A stretch of DNA of 14,509 nt from NCBI GenBank assembly GCA_959604355.1, contig CAUHAO010000031.1, forward strand, positions 1-14,509. Reading direction: 5' to 3'. Of the stretch, positions 13,039 through 14,509 are shown piece by piece. How positions within the stretch are numbered: position 1 is the first letter of the stretch; each line of letters begins with the position of its first letter. Source of the DNA: an uncultured Eubacteriales bacterium. GTDB lineage: Bacteria; Bacillota; Clostridia; Oscillospirales; UBA644. The notes beneath the pieces are model-generated. The model saw only the letters and a program-made list of their open reading frames with translations, had not been told where the DNA came from and searched no databases. Position numbers and translations under genes: made by a program.

Positions 13039-14271
13039 ATGGCTTTCAGAAGTGTAGAAGAACAGGAACAGATCGTCACGATAAAAGTCGTTGGCGTAGG
13101 CGGCGGCGGTAACAACGCTGTAAACAGAATGATTAAAGAAGAGGTCCAGGGCGTGGAGTTTATCGCCGTAAACACCGATAAACAGGCTCTCAACCATTCC
13201 CAGGCGACCCATAAAATACTCATAGGCGAAAATGTTTCTCACGGCAGAGGCGCGGGAGCGAATCCCGAAATAGGCAGAAAGGCCGCTGAAGAAAGCAAAG
13301 AGGCTCTCGAAGACGCTTTCAAGGGTACCGAGATGGTATTCATCACCGCCGGTATGGGCGGCGGCACCGGCACGGGCGCGGCTCCCTATGTGGCGAAAGT
13401 CGCCAAAGACATGGGCATACTCACCGTCGGTATCGTTACAAAGCCCTTCGCTTTTGAAGGCTCGCGCAAGATGGCGCAGGCTGAAAAGGGTATAGAAGAA
13501 ATGCTCAAGAGCGTAGACTCGCTCATCGTTATCCCCAACGAACGCCTCAAGCTCGTTGCGGACAACAAAATAACTCTTATAAATGCTTTTGAAATGGCTG
13601 ACAGCATCCTCAAACAGGGCGTTCAGTCCATCACAGACCTTGTTACCGGTCACGGTCTGATAAACCTCGACTTCGCGGACGTTTCCGCGAACATGAGAGA
13701 CGCGGGTTATTCTCATCTCTGCGTCGCTTCCGCAAAGGGCAAGGACAAGGCGGAGAACGTCGCAAGACTCGCCATCACCAGCCCCCTGCTCGAGACCGCT
13801 ATTTCCGGTGCGCATAAGATACTGCTCAACTTCACGGCCGACGCGAACATCGTCCTTGAAGATATTTACAGAGCGGCTGATATCATCAAAGAGGAAGCAA
13901 ATCCCGACGCGGATATCATCTGGGGCGTTATCCTCGACGAGAATCTGGAGGACGAACTGCGCATAAGCGTCATAGCGTCCGGATTTGACGAGAAGAAAAA
14001 CGACAAGCCCGAAATGCCCGCTTTCAAGCTTCCCGTCATAAACATCAATAAGCCCGAAGTGAAAACCGCGCGTACCGAGACCGAAGTGAAGAGCGAATTG
14101 ACAGAGGTCGAAGATGCTCCCAAGAGCCGTGTTCCCGCTCAGAAGCCTTCCGCTCCCGCTGTCGAAAGACCCATCCGCAAGAAGACGGTTCTGAAGGACG
14201 ACGCTGAGGAAGAAGATGACGATGACGACAGCTTCCTGAAGCTTCTCAATGATATCACAAAAAGCAAATAA
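13039..14271 (+). CDS. ftsZ: Cell division protein FtsZ
   Basis: A 410-residue tubulin-like GTPase that polymerises at mid-cell to form the Z-ring. It has the nucleotide-binding GVGGGGNNAVNRMI (about 19-32), the tubulin signature GGGTGTGAAP (107-116) and the catalytic T7 loop NLDFADV (209-215). The C-terminal globular part (about 220-318) is somewhat divergent: it reads YSHLCVASAKGKDKAENVAR where many FtsZ have MGIG-x-A-x-G. A charged linker (about 320-390) follows. The tail ends DDDSFLKLLNDITKSK in place of the usual PxFLR-type peptide, so binding of FtsA/SepF-type partners may differ. AAAGGA sits 9 bases before ATG 13039; an upstream in-frame start at 13003 falls in the leader hairpin and is rejected. 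It follows ftsQ with its own promoter and ends in a 14-bp repeat. Confidence 0.97.
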   Translation: MAFRSVEEQEQIVTIKVVGVGGGGNNAVNRMIKEEVQGVEFIAVNTDKQALNHSQATHKILIGENVSHGRGAGANPEIGRKAAEESKEALEDAFKGTEMVFITAGMGGGTGTGAAPYVAKVAKDMGILTVGIVTKPFAFEGSRKMAQAEKGIEEMLKSVDSLIVIPNERLKLVADNKITLINAFEMADSILKQGVQSITDLVTGHGLINLDFADVSANMRDAGYSHLCVASAKGKDKAENVARLAITSPLLETAISGAHKILLNFTADANIVLEDIYRAADIIKEEANPDADIIWGVILDENLEDELRISVIASGFDEKKNDKPEMPAFKLPVININKPEVKTARTETEVKSELTEVEDAPKSRVPAQKPSAPAVERPIRKKTVLKDDAEEEDDDDDSFLKLLNDITKSK

Positions 14272-14311
14272 CATCTGAAATATAATATCTGAAACATAAC
14301 ATCTGAAATAT
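14270..14311. repeat. Three 14-bp tandem repeats overlapping the ftsZ stop
   Basis: Units AACATCTGAAATAT, AATATCTGAAACAT and AACATCTGAAATAT follow one another at 14270, 14284 and 14298. Units 1 and 3 are identical; unit 2 differs at two positions. The first unit begins inside the TAA stop codon of ftsZ. Confidence 0.9.
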
Positions 14312-14352
14312 AAGACCGGCACAGCGGACATCATGTCCGCTGTGCCGGTCTT
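14312..14352 (+). terminator. Long hairpin after ftsZ, likely terminator
   Basis: A perfect 19-bp stem: AAGACCGGCACAGCGGACA (14312-14330) with its complement at 14334-14352, loop TCA. Only a short TTT ends it, so termination could be partial. It lies 40 bases after the ftsZ stop. Confidence 0.7.
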
Positions 14353-14360
14353 TGCGCTGA

Positions 14361-14509
14361 GTGCGATGTAGTTTAGTGCGATGTAACTCACCGCGATGTG
14401 TTTTGGTGCGAGGTAGGTTACTGCGATGTGTTCAGGTGCGAGGTAACTTTCTGTGATGTGTTTTGGTGCGAGGTAGGTTACTGCGATGTGTTTTGGTGCG
14501 AGGTAGGTT
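14361..14509. repeat. 15-bp tandem repeat array running off the window
   Basis: Ten units of 15 bp, the last cut by the window edge. The core is TGCGA(T/G)GT(A/G). Units of type CTGCGATGTGTTTTG alternate with GTGCGAGGTAGGTTA, giving a 30-bp higher-order period from about 14391. There are no spacers, so it is not a CRISPR. Since 15 is a multiple of three, the minus strand has an open frame of decapeptide repeats (TYLAPKHIAV) that enters from outside the window; I regard it as a by-product unless expression is shown. Confidence 0.9.

Noticed and set aside
12982..14391. 469-codon open frame antisense to ftsZ, extended by the 15-bp array
   Set aside because: It mirrors the codon pattern of ftsZ, which is certain on the other strand, and has no family resemblance. 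Only the array part is worth watching.
14361..14509. CRISPR array
   Set aside because: Units are 15 bp, directly adjacent and diverged, without unique spacers or cas genes.

Overview
The window looks like chromosomal DNA of a low-to-mid GC Firmicute of class Clostridia, probably an uncultured gut-type member of the Oscillospirales or a related order. Evidence: ftsQ followed directly by ftsZ, strong Shine-Dalgarno sequences, TTGACA/TATAAT-type promoters with 17-base spacers, rho-independent terminators, short CHR-family transporter pairs, and no outer-membrane functions. The taxonomic placement is inference. Nothing here is a phage, plasmid or CRISPR locus.

Layout. 1-232: 38-bp direct repeats and a promoter. 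233-2848 (+): one-polypeptide MacB-type ABC transporter. 2849-2990: a palindromic intergenic element that folds into a stem carrying three hairpins and fills the gap between two convergent stop codons. 2997-6314 (-): likely operon of a GH89 alpha-N-acetylglucosaminidase followed by two translationally coupled half-size ChrA-type transporters. 6315-6775: promoter, G-rich tract and terminator. 6776-7837 (-): lipoprotein of unknown function, AT-richer than its surroundings, preceded by a small separate transcription unit (about 7899-8066). 8388-9272 (+): membrane-anchored XRE-type regulator with a long Asp/Glu tract. 9396-9543: consensus promoter and a yybP-ykoY-type (Mn2+) riboswitch with its terminator, then an AUG-UAA start-stop, then 9676-10662 (+): SPFH/band-7 membrane protein. 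10663-11046: second three-hairpin element, a terminator and a 111-bp tandem duplication. 11047-11895 (-): pyridoxal/pyridoxamine kinase. 12104-12883 (+): ftsQ. 13039-14271 (+): ftsZ. 14270-14509: 14-bp triplicate repeat, long hairpin and a 15-bp tandem array that runs off the window.

How the genes work together. Most are separate transcription units with their own promoters: ABC export, cytoplasmic glycan degradation plus anion transport, a sensor-like regulator, a stress-type membrane scaffold apparently under metal control, a B6 salvage enzyme, and the septal ring. The most notable observations are the Mn2+-type riboswitch in front of an SPFH gene rather than a manganese exporter, with a start-stop codon pair between them, and two intergenic elements that share a three-hairpin architecture and nearly the same closing stem.
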